Shown: positions 36,241 through 52,579 of the stretch, one piece after another | Numbering within the stretch: position 1 is the stretch's first letter | Layout: every line of letters starts with the position of its first letter | Source: Adineta steineri | Lineage: Eukaryota > Rotifera > Eurotatoria > Adinetida > Adinetidae | Length of the DNA stretch: 64,000 nt | Reading direction: 5' to 3' | Assembly (NCBI GenBank): GCA_905250115.1 | Contig: CAJNOI010000161.1 | Span: 73,969-137,968 of the forward strand | Notes under the pieces: model-generated | Told to the model about the DNA's origin: nothing | Databases searched by the model: none | What the model saw: only the letters and a program-made list of their open reading frames with translations | Position numbers and translations under genes: made by a program

Positions 36241-37633
36241 GTTCGGTTAATTTTAGATTAGAATTTTCATATATTTTTGTTTTTGAATTATTCATCATGC
36301 ATAAAAAGTAGATATACATCAAGTTCAAACCATTTATATTCCATATCATATTGATGGATGACTCGGGAATAAATTTTCTCTAATCCAGTCTATTTTTGAA
36401 ATTCGAATTAATTTTATAATGTGCTAGATTCATTGTCAGATATTGAATAAAGCACTTTAATTGTGCGACAATATTATCCGACGATAAGCATTTTGTCTTG
36501 AGTTGCACAGTATGGTCATTGACAAACTCATTTTCAGTATTATTTTTCTTAAGGATAAATAATCAGATTTCTAGGTTTCTCTCATTACTAATGATGTATT
36601 TAACCACACAAATCTTTTTTTCTAGAGATTTATTATAAATCCACTTATCATCTTTAGTTAATCAATTTCTGTGGTATTCATTTCTGTTCTCATAGTTCTT
36701 TGGGATTACTCAGACAATAGTACTGTGCATGCTATGTCTCATGCTGACAAACATAAATATCATGTGCAATAACAATACAGCTGTATTTAGAAATCATTAT
36801 TTTTAACTCTAAGTGTTGTCTAGCTATATTCATAAATATACAAATGTTGTCATTTGACATTTTATTATTTTTAAGCAAAGAAATATGATAGAATCATTTT
36901 ATCGCTTAGTACTGCTTGTTTTAATGAATCATTATTGTCACTAATACTTGGATTGTAGATTTTAGTCGAAATTATTAGCATCCCATTTATTTGATAAAAC
37001 GTTTAATTTGTTTATTAATTTTATCACTAGTTCTTAATTATTTTCTATACAACAAACGAAAGAATGATTTTCTGAAGTAGATTATTATTTGGTTTGTTAT
37101 TTATATCAGTGAAATCTAAGGCTCAATTCAATAGTTGATCAAAAAAAGATCTTTTTTATATCGAATTCAATAAATTACAATAGTTTCAAGAAGAGAGACT
37201 TTGACTGAAATATTAAAATAAAAGTTTTATTTATTCATGTTGAATTCGATTTACGATAATATCGGAAATATTCTTTTCATAGATCAATTTTACCATAAAT
37301 AGCATTTGTGTCTTACAGTTAATTACATATGATTTCATCATAAATTCAGTTTCAGTTTAGAGCTTATTCACAACAGTGACATCAAGAGAAATCGTTGGTA
37401 TGAGTGAACCAAGGATGTGTTTAGATCCATATTAGGAACCCTTTTGTAATTTGATAATATACATAGTGCTATTGTAAACTATTTCATCTTTGAGAATTTG
37501 TTTCTTTGTAAATTAGGCATCATAATTAAAAAATTCTCCAAAGTATGTTTTTGACACATAACTATTATCGTCAGTCTTTTAATTTTGCACAAAACGAACT
37601 CTGAGCAAAATAATTGAACAATAAACTACTAAA
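36241..37633. other. Intergenic, 1.4 kb
   Basis: Between copy A of the AAA gene and a TTAA-flanked element. AT-rich, with no open frame of coding character and no recognisable repeat. Confidence 0.4.
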
Positions 37634-37637
37634 TTAA

Positions 37638-38336
37638 CCCCTTTAGCGTTAATTTTCTTTTTTGAAACTAACTAATAAAATTTTTAAAAAATAGCTTTTT
37701 TAAACTCACAGATATTGAAGGATAGTCAAGGCTTTTGAGGATATATATGGTTTATTGTTATGTATAGAAAAAAAGAAGTAATATGACAAGAATTTATTTT
37801 ATATGTGTAGGTTTTCATAATGGGAACAATCCTTATGAGTTACGTGATATAATTTTGATATTTTTTTCTTCCCTCGTGTACGTATTACTTATATAGAAGC
37901 ATGTGGCATATACTTATTCTGTTATTGTTTCGTATTATTATTTTCGTTTTTTTGTTGTCTCCTTTTTTATTGAAACTATTCGTTTTTATCCTATATGTCG
38001 TAACTAATCAGTTTCCGAATAAACTAAACTCATGTTCACTATCTATTGCGGTTGACTAAAGATGGAGTAGCAACTAATCAAAGGATGGCATGCTTAATAG
38101 AGCAATAATATTCAATGCACAGATATCATTTAAAAAATAGATCCACGCTGAATGTAAGTTATAATACAGTTGACACAGAGGTACATAGCTGATATGAATC
38201 TTAAGAATCGGTAGAGAGAGCTCCAGTCAATGCAGGATGTTAAAATCAACACAGAGAATACAAGAAAACAGAGTTAAGGAATTGCAGTCTTCAACTTTTG
38301 TTCTGACGTATATATACGTCGATAACCGTTAAGGGG
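37638..38336. mobile_element. TTAA-flanked piggyBac-like element, 0.7 kb
   Basis: 699-bp element bounded by TTAA at 37634-37637 and 38337-38340. Ends are inverted: CCCCTTTAGCGTTA at left and TAACCGTTAAGGGG at right. A near-perfect palindrome GACGTATATATACGTC lies just inside the right end (38304-38319). No transposase remnant is visible, so it would need a source in trans. Confidence 0.7.
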
Positions 38337-38340
38337 TTAA

Positions 38341-39716
38341 ATCACAACTGCCAAAACTTCTAAAACTACTTCTATATAGTTACTACCGGAATTTTCTCAC
38401 TGTGAATTCATGTATTCACACTACTCAACTTTATAGCTGCTGATACACACACAAGCGCATACATGATGACTGAAAAATGTAACATCTTTAGTAGCATTGT
38501 CCTTTAGACAGACGTATATCTTCCTTTCATAGATAGTCCAAAGAATTCTTGGCTTAATTTTGCATCAAAAATATGCTCTTATAATTATGAAATATTACTA
38601 TTTGTATTTCAGAAGTCTTGTAATATATCGATGAATCAGTAGATATATTTGCTTTCAAATAATATATCGTATAAACTCATTCAAACAGGTAAAGTCATAA
38701 AAAATAAATTCTGTTGCTCTGTTCAAATTATACCTTTTCTTCAGATACAATATTAGACATATCAGCAATTCTCAAGCATAATTCTTAGCAAAAATAAAAA
38801 AACTGATCATAAAACGCTGATAAATCCAAAATGTCATCATCTGTTAATCATCGATCATTTCAAAGGTTATATTTGTATAGATATCAAGACTACAAAAATG
38901 GTACTTTTTTTTAATACTATAATACTCTCACGTTATATCTTTCAGTTTTATCTTATTCACAAAGTTTTCATCTGTATAATCCTTGTACATGTAAATCATT
39001 CACCTGTAATTGTACGCATCATTCATTTCTGCAGTAGGAATATATTTTTATTAATACGTACATATTGATAAAACTTACCCAGGGTAAACTGAATAACAGC
39101 ATAGATGTGGATAATGTATTCACCTAGCACCCCCACCCACAAATAGTATTAGACATACACAACAACACGATGATAATAGTTTTCACATGTCAAAAGCCTT
39201 TTATTCATGTATTTTATCTTTTATTATTGAGTTTTCCCGTAAAAACAGACGAAAATGTCAGGTTTTTGAGGTTATAAATAATCAAAAATAATCGCTTCTG
39301 ATATTAAAATTTAAAAATAATGTACTATACATATCGAATGATATATCATACGACTTTCTCTCATTTTTTTCTAAGATCAGAAAAATCTTGAGGGTGGGTG
39401 TGAGTTTGCTCTCTGTAGAGGATAATACGCACCCACACCTACCCTCAAGATGATGTATTCTGTGGTACGCATTCAGAAAATGATCGTAAAGATCCAAACG
39501 TCGTCGAGCATACTTTACGTTCTGAGTCATCTGTGCTTTTATCTGAAAGAATAGAAAAAAGATTAGATAAGACAAGTAGGAACTATAGAAATGATCATGA
39601 CATGACTATATGTTTTGTTACTTTGAAGTATGCTCTCATGATAGTATAACAACAACTTTATTTCTTTATTTTTTTCATTAAATCTAAATATAAACGAATC
39701 TTTAATACAAATCAAT
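38341..39716. other. Intergenic, 1.4 kb, upstream of ABCG
   Basis: Contains the best G-rich inverted repeat of the window at 39387-39449 (see findings) and a C-rich ACCCCCACCCAC near 39130-39141. The open frame at 39282-39575 spans the inverted repeat and is not convincing as a gene. Confidence 0.45.
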
Positions 39717-41827
39717 ATGTCATTTATTAATGAAGGATTCAACGATACAGAACAAAAAACTGCTTCTCATTCACGAAAAGAACATTATATAGAAATGCGT
39801 GAGGTTGATACATTGCAAACTCAAGTGTCTGATGATGGAGCTCGAACATTAGCAGCATTATCATCACATATTACAGTTACATTTCATAATGTCTCTAAAG
39901 TTATCAATGTTCCAGCTAAAATGATTGATTCATCATCAAAAGAACGATTTATTGAACGAAAACTACTTGATCAAGTTTCTGGACAAATTCAACCAGGACA
40001 AATAGTTGCACTTATGGGTCCATCAGGTTGTGGAAAAACTACATTACTTAATACTTTAGCTGGTCGAGCATTGAATGGTGTTACTGGTAATATATGGTTT
40101 AATGATCAAAGTTATGATAGAAGTATGAAACGAAAACTAGCTTATGTTCTTCAACAAGATTTATTTTTTGAACAACTTACTGTTAAACAACAACTAACAT
40201 ATACAGGTTTACTTCGATTACCCAGTCATTTATCTAAAAACGATAAATTAGCTCAAGTTGAACAAATTATTGATCAATTACGTATTCGAAAATGTGCAAA
40301 TACTCCTATTACGTTAATATCTGGTGGTGAAAAAAAACGTGTTAATATAGGAACAGAATTATTAACAAATCCAAGTGTTATTTTTCTTGATGGTAAGTGT
40401 AATAACTGTACTATTGATTATAATTAATTCTATATTTTTCTTATACATACAGAACCTACGTCTGGTTTGGATAGTACATCAGCCGTAGCATTAATAGATG
40501 TTCTTCGTGAATTAGCTATGCAGGGTAAAACAATTATTACTTCTATACATCAACCTTCATCACAAATTTTTCAATCATTTGATCAACTTATTCTTTTAGC
40601 TGATGGAAAAACTATTTTTATGGTAATTATTATAATCTATTTTATTCTATGAAAATTTATTTTTTTCTATAGGGTAAACCATTGGATGCTCTTCCTTATT
40701 TTGCTACATTAGGACATCAGTCACCACCACAATATAATCCAGCTGATTATGTTATGGATCTTGTTAATCAAGATATGAAAATTCGAGAAGAACTTAAAGA
40801 AGCATATCTTCAAAATAAAATAAATACAAATGACAAAACTATATCTAATCAATATTCAACAGCTGGCAGACAATATCTATTAGCTGAACCATCTGGAAAT
40901 GTCGCAGATCTAACTAATCCAGATAATGTTAATTTAATTTCAACTAAACAGGAAAATAAATGGCCAATAGGATTTTTACCTCAATTACTAATTCTTTTTT
41001 CACGTGCATTTCGATTATCTGGAAAAGCTCAATTTACGCGTCTTAATTTTATACAAGCATTAGGTTTAGCTGTAGTAACTGGTTTATGTTGGTTAAGAAT
41101 GGATTTGGCTGAAGATACGATACCTGATCGATCATCATTTATTTTTTTCATAATGGTATTCTGGCCATTACATACATTATACAATAGTTTGTTATCATTT
41201 CCATTAGAACGTGCTGTTATTGAAAAAGAACGTGCAAGTGGTTCATACCGTTTATCATCTTATTTTCTTGCTAAATCATTAGCTGAAGCTCCATTAAAAC
41301 TTATCTTACCAATATTATATCTTTTAATTGCTTATTGGATGGCAAATATTAATAATAATGTTGGTATATTTCTTGCTGTTCTTATATTTCAACTTTTATC
41401 AGTTCTTGTTGCTGAATCACTTGGTCTTTTTTTGGGTGCAACATTAAAAAATTTACAACATGGAATGACAGCAGCTACGCTACTTGTTATGAGTTTAATG
41501 TTACTCGGCGGATTTTATGTTCGAAATTTACCACATTGGTTAGGTGTATGGGGAAAATGGTTATCATTTTTCAAATATGCTTATGATGCATGTCTTCAAT
41601 TACAATTTAAAGGTGGACATGATTATAGATGTGTAGATGGAACATATGTATCTTCATGTCGAAATAATCCTAATGGTACATTTGTTAGTGAAGATGCATT
41701 AGAATATTTTGATGTAGGTCTCAATATTGGTCTAAACTTTTTAGTACTTTTTGCAATGTTTGTTGTCTTTCGGTTTTTTGCATATCTTTCATTACGATTT
41801 ATAAAAAATAATTCTGGTCGTACATAA
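39717..41827 (+). CDS. ABCG: ABCG (White-type) half-transporter
   Basis: ATP-driven lipid or metabolite exporter subunit that works as a homo- or heterodimer. Three exons (39717-40392, 40453-40622, 40673-41827) give 666 residues, the usual length for the family. The ATPase domain comes first, as in all ABCG proteins: Walker A GPSGCGKT (101-108), Q-loop LQQDLFF (145-151), signature ISGGEKKR (201-208), Walker [14 protein letters not shown] (221-233, split by the first intron) and the switch His in TSIHQPSSQ. The membrane half begins near residue 390 with six helices. An extracellular loop near the C-terminus carries cysteines ([19 protein letters not shown]) and an N-glycosylation site. The substrate cannot be read from sequence. 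The gene sits between two copies of an AAA ATPase on the other strand. Confidence 0.95.
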
Positions 41828-42239
41828 TTGTAAGATGTATACTTTTTGTTTTTCTTACATTTATTATAAAATTTCACATATCAATAAAATTGAATGATAT
41901 CAAAATTATATTAAAATTTCAAACTAACAATGGGAGGATGTGTTCTGATGAGCGAGTTGACTGACCATGTTCCGGCCAAATAATCACTTTCACTGAGAAA
42001 CTAATAAATTTATTTATAAGTTTCAATAAATAAAATTATAAGCTAAAATATCAAGGAAACTCACTACAAATGCTATCGCCATTTTCTGTTACATCTTTTA
42101 CTTTAATTATATAGAATAATATGTAAATGAAACAGTTCATAAGATCATAGATTCAACAGTGACGAAATTAAATATATCCTATGCATTTTCCTTCTTTTCT
42201 GAAATACTCTCAATTGTCTTATTTAATTGACCTGCTCAT
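41828..42239. other. Intergenic, 410 bp, 3' of ABCG
   Basis: Convergent junction between the ABCG stop and the duplicated block B. AATAAA at about 41884-41889 is a likely polyadenylation signal for ABCG. No other element is seen. Confidence 0.4.
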
Positions 42240-42449
42240 ATCTATGGCATATCAAGGGAACGTAAATATTTATATCGCCCTCATCACATTTTCTTTTCTC
42301 TTCTTCTTTAATGGATATACATATTTATATATTTGCCGATTTGAGTATGTTAGACAATACAACAACAAAAATATAGAGAGTTTTCTCGGCGTTGTATTTT
42401 TATTCAGTTAAAACGTTAAAAATAAAAACATAAATCTGACTGTTATAAT

Positions 42450-43760
42450 TTAATCGATGAGTTCTTCTTTTTCATTGCCACCTTGATTATAGATCTCTGC
42501 AAGAGTCATTGGTTCACTTATACTTTCACTACCAAAACCTAATTTATCAGACAGAATCTTTGAGCTTTCCACATCTAATTTGTTAAATTCATAACGAGCA
42601 ATTAATCTTCCTTTGCGTAACAGAGCTGGATCAATGGTTGTTAAGTCACAATTAAATGTGGCAATGATTTGTTGATGCATTGCATCACCTAACAAACCAT
42701 CAGATCTGCAAATGGCGAAAATCAACCTTAATCAATGTTGAAAACATAATCAAATCAACTTACAAATTAAGAAGATTAGCAACTGCTTGAGATGGTGTTG
42801 ATGAGTCATTTCGATCTCTAATAATATTTTCTGCATCTTCAATGATAAGAATAGCATCTTGTTGTTCCATGAGAAAAGGAAGGAATGCAGGTGATGAAAT
42901 TTCTTTTGCCATATCTGGTGGAACATATATCAATGTTTTATCTTGAATTTCTTGAATTAAATATCGAATATAATGTGTTTTTCCTAAATAATAATAAATA
43001 TTTCTAGAGGTAGTATTATAGTAGTGTATTTACCTGAACCTGGAATGCCATGAAGAAGAACAATACCTTTAGATTCTTTTGTATTTAAGTTTTTGATAAT
43101 TTTGTCATGTGTTGATACAAAATTAGAACCATAATGAAGAGCAAGATCAGTAATCAATGGTTTTTTAATTTTAATTCCACTCAAATAATATTCACATTGA
43201 CTTTTACAGACCATTTGTAAAGTGCATGATTTTGATGTAAAAATGGTCATTTTGGTAAATTGACTTGCTAAATCTTGTACGAATGTATCATGTTCAGGTA
43301 AATAGTGTATTTCCATTTCTGATACAAGTAGAAAGTAATTGTCTGGATAATCACTTAAAAGTTTGTTTGGATTTTGTACGTCAGCATTCAAAGATGAGTC
43401 CATAGAAATCATAATACCATTACCTAAGTCACAAAGGCGTGATTGAACATAATGTTTTTTTATTTTTCGATCATATTTTCGTGTAACACAATCTTTGTTA
43501 CTGTCATGATGTAATTCATCACGAAGATAATTGAGAATGGTTGTGGCATGAAACGAAAGAGCATCATCATCAGTACCGCACGCCAAAGTAGATGGATATG
43601 TACGATATTTACCAATAAAAAGTCGAATGGTTGGTGGTGTGAGGCTAAAACGGTTCTCTGGACCTAGAGAAAGAAGAGCTTCTGTTGGTATATTGGGACA
43701 TGTCCCTGCATATGAACAGTTGCCGTTTTCTTCAGTTCGTATGATTGTTTTATCGCGCAT
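42450..43760 (-). CDS. Bacterial-type AAA ATPase, copy B
   Basis: Paralogue of the gene at 34668-35975 with the same three-exon layout (43034-43760, 42764-42983, 42450-42705) and 400 residues. Both middle exons are 220 nt and both last exons 256 nt. Walker A, Walker B, the sensor region and the arginine-finger segment are intact, so both copies are probably active. Differences cluster in the N-terminus (MRDKTIIRTEENG against MHDKIDTQTEENG; a one-residue insertion near residue 35) and at the extreme C-terminus (NEKEELID against NKNEESNN). I start at the ATG shared with copy A; the frame stays open further upstream but only from a TTG. Confidence 0.8.
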
Positions 43761-43797
43761 GTTAATGGACGATTCGTTAGTGCAAAATATTACGGAG

Positions 43798-43803
43798 TTT
43801 ATA
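43798..43803 (-). promoter_or_regulatory. TATA box of AAA ATPase copy B
   Basis: TATAAA on the minus strand, 38 bp before the ATG, at the place corresponding to the TATA box of copy A. Confidence 0.45.
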
Positions 43804-44000
43804 GAGTACAAATAGTGTAGTTATTTATGTGTTGTAGTGATAGAATAGAAAAGAAAAATGTATAACACAAGAAATAACCGTTATAGTGAATATATCTAAC
43901 GAATAAATCATTTCAAATATCCATAGGGACGAGATGTCGTTGCTGTTTTAGTAACATAATGGTGAAAGATAATAGATGCTAATGAAAATGACTTTATTCC

Positions 44001-44769
44001 GTTGATTTTCAGAGTAGAATTGCTAGATATTTTCATTTCCACTATACTGCATTTGTATATATGATATTATTAAATATCGATTTAAATTTATTATGAAGAA
44101 AAGATAGAAAACGATACTCGAAATTAATAATAGACTAGATAGTTTTTCACTTTAAACACCTGTGGTTTATTTATATAAATGAAAAACTTTATTTTCTTGT
44201 ATAAATTCCAATTGATGACATATTGTCTTTCATGAATAAATTATTGATAGACGTTCTAACTGAACATATAGTTCAATCAATGTTTAAGATATATCAATAG
44301 ATACTTTCCCAAAATTAGACCCTGCTTTTTTTGATGTTCTTTATTTAATATATTTACGTGTTGTTCAACCAGACGAAAAGAAAAGTACACTATTTTGTTT
44401 TGTTTTATGAAAAAAAAAGAAAGAGAAAATAAAGTATGATAAATGTTTTCTTATAGAAAACTAATTTTAAATCGAACTTTTGACGCCAAAAAAAAAGAGA
44501 ATACGAGAAATATGACAACATTAAAGGGTGGCACAAAAAAAGAAAAAAACCAGAATTACAAATAAAATAAGAGAAGAATATGTCCGATGTTTCATTTCAT
44601 TAAGCTTTAGGCAACACTAAAATAAAGAAAAAGAAATTAATTTTCTAAAATTAAACCTAATAATTTGCTAGTATTTAAAATTATGATTATAAAAGCAAGA
44701 AAAGTTATTAGTCAAACTGAAACACAAAAAAATAACAGACCATTCAAATTTTTCTATTCAATTTTTTTT
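44001..44769. other. Intergenic, 770 bp
   Basis: Between duplicated block B and the 3' end of the PP2A scaffold gene. A-rich runs around 44410-44560, with no open frame of note. Confidence 0.4.
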
Positions 44770-47783
<3,014 letters not shown>

Positions 47784-48611
47784 TTTCCTTTTTTTTAGAA
47801 ATGATTAGATCTAAAGATCAATAAAATATATAGAAAGAAAATTTAAATGACATTAATGGTAACATCACAACACAACGAAGAAATAAATACTAAGATTATA
47901 ATACAATGTACACAAAACCATTGAGACATTACCAATGCCTCACAATGTTGTTATCGTGCGACATCTAACGACATAAGAGGATCGATATATATCATATAGA
48001 AAGAAGTATTTAAGTTCTAGGTTATAATAATTATTAACAAAACTTTTCATGTCTCTCAAGTTTCTTTATGCTATCTTGTATTTCATAGATGCACTCGTAT
48101 AGGATATATATGTTGCATGATATTTCTAATTATCTTCATAACATCTGCGATTATTTAAGACAATTATGAAAAAGTAATTTATTATTTAGAGGAAACAACG
48201 AAGGTTAAAATTCATTAAATCTGTTTTTCAGTTCTGATACAAAAATATGTATAGACAACGACATTAAAGTGGTGTACTATTAATTCTGAAAATTAAATCA
48301 AATATGATCTTAGTCTATATAAGAAAGTCACGGTAAAAATTATTATAATTAACATTTAAAAAGCGAGATACTACTGAACGCTAGTATAAAGATAGAGAGG
48401 AATAATTCAAGTGAAAGGCGTTTATACGATAAGTGAGATCACTAGAAAATATTCGTAAAACTTAGTTCTATTACTAAAATAGATCAGCTCGGTTAAATCT
48501 CTTGTTTTCGAATGATATGATACATGTCACAACTAAAATATCGTTAATTACATTCAATAAAGGAGTATTACTTTTATCTCAATCTACTAATTTTATTATG
48601 TAAATGAATAT
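47784..48611. other. Intergenic, 830 bp
   Basis: Promoter side of the PP2A gene and 3' side of the SLC17 gene, both minus strand. No coding or repeat feature is seen. Confidence 0.4.
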
Positions 48612-50363
48612 TTATGCATTAACATAAAGATTTTCATCAGTTTTAACATCTTTTTCATTTGTTTCTTGTTGTTTTTGTATCGGTAACATTTCTTCCTCAG
48701 ATTGTTTAGCTTCTTGTTCTTCTTGTACTTGTTGTTGTGCTTTAAATGTTCCCCATGGTTCAGGAAGCGCTGAACCAAATATTAAAAATATAATACCACC
48801 AACTAAATAAACAATAAAGAAGAGAATAAATAATTTTCTCCAATCATGAAGTGTTGAATTTTTAATTAAAATTCCTGCTATAAGATTTCCAATGACAGCA
48901 TTAAAAGAAGAAATTGTTGTTGCTATACCAAATATTAATGCCGAATAAGCTGGTACAATATCAGAAAAAATCACTATGTAACCAGAACCATAAGCAAAAC
49001 CTACATAATAATTTAAATAGCGAAAAAATTGAAAAATTATCTGAAATTGTTTTTTTACCTGAACCTAAAAGAAAAACAATTACAGTAAGAACACCTAATA
49101 TCTGATGTTTTTCATCACAAAAACAAAATGCAATCATGCATAAACAAGGTATAAATGTAGTTAATGCATTAAAAAGTTTTCGTACATTATTTAATGATAT
49201 TAGATTTTTTCGAACGAGATTATCAGCTGTGATACCAGCTGACAGACTACCTGCCATCATAAACATAAATCCACATGCTAATATATAACCAGTATATTGA
49301 GTGGGGATACGATGAATTTCTGTAAGTATTTTACCGAAATTACTTAGAAAGAAAAATAATCCAAAAAGATTACATAATTCAGATATAATTAATGCAATAA
49401 CTGCTTTTGAACGAATAATATTTTTCCATGGTAATGAACCTATTGATATTGGTCGACGATTTTTATTTTGCGTATTTTTTCCAATGATATTTTGAATATA
49501 ATCACGTTCAGTATTACTAATACTTCGATGATGTTCAGGTGTATCGGATACTTGCCACATCCATAATGGTAGCCATATAAATCCAAGAATACCAGATAAA
49601 AGAAAGATATGTATCCAACCGGAATTCATATAACGACATAAAACTCCACCAACAAGTACAATGAAAGCTATTTAAATGATAAAAATAAGATTTCAATAAA
49701 TATGAAATTTAGTTGTACATGTGCCTATATTAGTACCACAAAAACCAATTGATGTTAAAGTACCCCGTTCATTTGGTACTGCCCATTGTGACCATAGAGT
49801 ATATGTAACTGGGAATAAAGTACCATGAGCAGCACCGATAAGTATTCGTAGACTAACAACAATTATTAGAGAGTTATTTTTTAGAAAATAAATACTCGTA
49901 AGAGCTATTGTAGCTAAAGAACTAATACATATAGCCATTGCACACATTCGTTTTGCTCCCATTGTCATCGATAGCCAACCACCTACGAAACAGAAAAAAA
50001 AAATACATTTATTTTAATCTATGAAATATTTTTGTTCTTTATACTTGGTATAAGTGTTAATAGATAACCAGCCCAATAAGAACCAAGAATGATTTGTTGA
50101 TCCCATTCATTCCAGAAAAATTGTTTTTCATTAAAAAATAAAGATGTACGTTTGACAGTAGATATAGTATGATTTTGAATCATATTAGTTTTTGGTTCTA
50201 ATTCAAAATTTGATTTTGTTTTATTAACCATACAAACAATAGCAATAGATAAATTAATTCGTTGAGCATATTGAACTACAAATGCAAAACAAACAAGTAA
50301 AGCTAAAAGAAAACGAGTTGATGGAATAAGTCGTAGTGGTGTGGGTGCTGGTTCGATCTTCAT
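48612..50363 (-). CDS. SLC17: SLC17 family anion transporter (sialin/VGLUT-like MFS)
   Basis: Twelve-helix major facilitator that moves organic anions (sialic acid, glutamate, phosphate) across lysosomal, vesicular or plasma membranes. Four exons (50045-50363, 49719-49982, 49059-49667, 48612-49000) give 526 residues. TM1 reads FAFVVQYAQRINLSIAIVCMVN, matching sialin-type members, followed by a loop with N-glycosylation sites (NKTKS, NHTIS). WDQQIILGSYWAGYLL and GYLLTLIPSGWL (TM2-TM3) and GAAHGTLFPVTYTLWSQWAVPNERG (TM4 region) are family signatures. The cytosolic tail is rich in Glu and Gln. The second splice donor is GTACAA, the least regular in the gene; the phase is right, but it joins a Ser where a GC donor would give Ala. 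Confidence 0.92.
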
Positions 50364-52579
50364 GTTAAAACTAGGACGATATAATTTGTATCTGTTTCAA
50401 TATGAATCATGCGGTTTTTATTACCTAAAACCTGTTTTGTACATGTACTTTTTTTCTTTTTCTTCATTCAACCGTGACATATCATTCTGACGGATTATTT
50501 AATCATTGGTGAAAAAGAACGCAAATGATGCTACATATAAAATCAAACTAGACGTTACGTTTCGTACTCATCATTAATCAAATTCTACTGAGTGGAAGAT
50601 ATATCAACCAGATATCGACCACATAATGTTTCTTTGGTATGTATCCTGCATAAGCAGCTAACACAAACTACTAATTCACTATAATAATGTATGACGGATA
50701 TCACTTAACAAATTGAAACTTTATCGATCGGAAATTCATCATAAAAAATTATATTTAATTTGTTGTTTAGATTTTAGTTCGAGAAAAACAAAAAGAATCT
50801 GTCATTTTTATTCTTTTTGTTGATTATCAATTCATTGATTAATACTTAAAAAAAATCATTATGACATAAAATAATAGTTTCTACTCTCTATGACTTGTTA
50901 TAAAAATTCCATTTGAAATTACAATCGTACGTTTGACCTTGTAATTGCGTTTTATATAGTACATATGCTTGTCGATTGCTAGTAACTTCAGATTTTTCTT
51001 TTCTCACGTTATTCAACAAAAAAAGAAATTTTATTACGAACTAAGACATATAAATACAATGTGTAAAACGACGAAAGCAGAAAAAGAAAAAAGATTTTTG
51101 CTTAAGGTCATCCAAATATTTTTCTTACGGCATTTACGAGTAGGAGGATTGAGAAGAGAACAGTTACGAAGTATAAAAAAATTCATTCCAACCGGCAACA
51201 ATTCATTATCTCTACTAAAATCATAATTGTTTTTTGTTGTTCAGTGGTAAAATATATATATATCATTTTACATAATAGCAGTACTCTTGAGAACATATCG
51301 ATGACGCTTCATTTTTCAATTTGAATACTTAATAGACATGTCATTTTGTTGAGAGTATATAATAATATCTTCTATCACACATAACATGTTATGGTAAGTT
51401 CTTTACATTATTTTAATAGATTTCGCATGTGTGCCCCTTAATAATATATTATTTTTATTATGTATAAGAAATGAATGTTGTTGCTTTTTTTCTTTCATAG
51501 TAAAACAATAAATCATTTTAAACGGAAATAGAGTAAAGCAAATAGGTTTTCTTAATATTGTAGACAGTACTTTAATTGATTTTTCAAAGGGTTGCAAAGA
51601 AATTGAGAAAGAATAAATCTGTCCCGATCCTATTTAATCAAAAGCCATAGTGATGTCATACACAAAACGTTGTCGTGGGCACGATAAGGTTTTCTAAGGA
51701 AGAAGAAAGAAAAAATCCGACAAAGTCAATGTATCGGAATAACAAGAAAAACTACAGACTGGCATATGAAAACGAGTTGAATTTTTGAAAACTTTTTATA
51801 AATTAACTTTATGCATTTATTTTTTTCTGCTTATGCGACTCTTTAGCTTTTATAATTGTTGTTTATTTGTTTTACACGTATATTTTCATTCCGGACAATC
51901 GTAGCAACAAACAGAATATATAAAATAGAAGAAAGATAAGCTTTCTTTTTCTATTTTCTTTTTTTTGTTTCTTACTATAACTGCATTTTTTACGCAAAAG
52001 AAATTAAACAAAGTTTATATTGTGTCGTCGGTCGTTATTATTCGTCTAGCAATCAATGTGGTAAGAAAAGTACCCATCATTTATGTTACATGTCTAAATC
52101 AACAAATTAGAGTATTTATGACTGAAATATAAAGTACTAAATCAATATTAAATAGACAGAGAGAAAACAAATATAATGTCTTAGTTTAGAAAAAAAATAA
52201 GCGTGCAAATGTTCAAACGCACACCCAAGAAAAAAACATAGCTAGCAGACCATGTCAATTCTATTCATCAACAAAAGTGACTGACGTCTAACTGCTTTCT
52301 TGTGGTTGCAACATTTTAGACAGTCATGATATGCTACGGTACATCTCTCATTGACAGACTCTTCAAATAGGCGTTGTTATGTAAAAGGACATTTTTTTGT
52401 CGTTAAATATAAATTATATGAATAAGATCGAATCGATCTATGAAAACAGTTGTTATATAGCAAACGAATAAAAAAAAATAGCAATCAAGAATTTTTATTC
52501 TCATTACTTTTTTGTTATAAAATATAACTTTTTATCATTGTATCAATATATTATCTTATCATTGAAAAATATTCATTAA
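50364..52579. other. Divergent intergenic region, 2.2 kb
   Basis: Separates the divergent starts of the SLC17 and Dispatched-like genes, so both promoters should lie here. The open frame at 50969-51226 is basic and lacks motifs or conserved character. No transposon ends are seen. Confidence 0.45.

Larger units (their letters stand above)
42240..44000. repeat. Duplicated block, copy B (AAA ATPase gene plus flanks)
   Basis: Direct repeat of 34380-36240, about 7.8 kb away. It includes promoter, gene, introns and 3' flank. Within the gene the last two exons differ at few positions, while the first 60 codons and the C-terminal 10 codons are clearly more diverged. Confidence 0.85.

Noticed and set aside
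39282-39575. 97-codon minus-strand frame upstream of ABCG
   Set aside because: It runs through the G-rich inverted repeat and has no recognisable domain.
41951-42000. CTGATGA followed by GAAA, as in a hammerhead ribozyme
   Set aside because: The segments between do not form stem II; GAAA is too far away.
43761-43811. N-terminal extension of AAA copy B
   Set aside because: Begins only at TTG and crosses the TATA element shared with copy A.
50969-51226. Basic 85-codon frame in the SLC17/Dispatched gap
   Set aside because: No motif and no conserved character; Lys-rich because of A-rich DNA.
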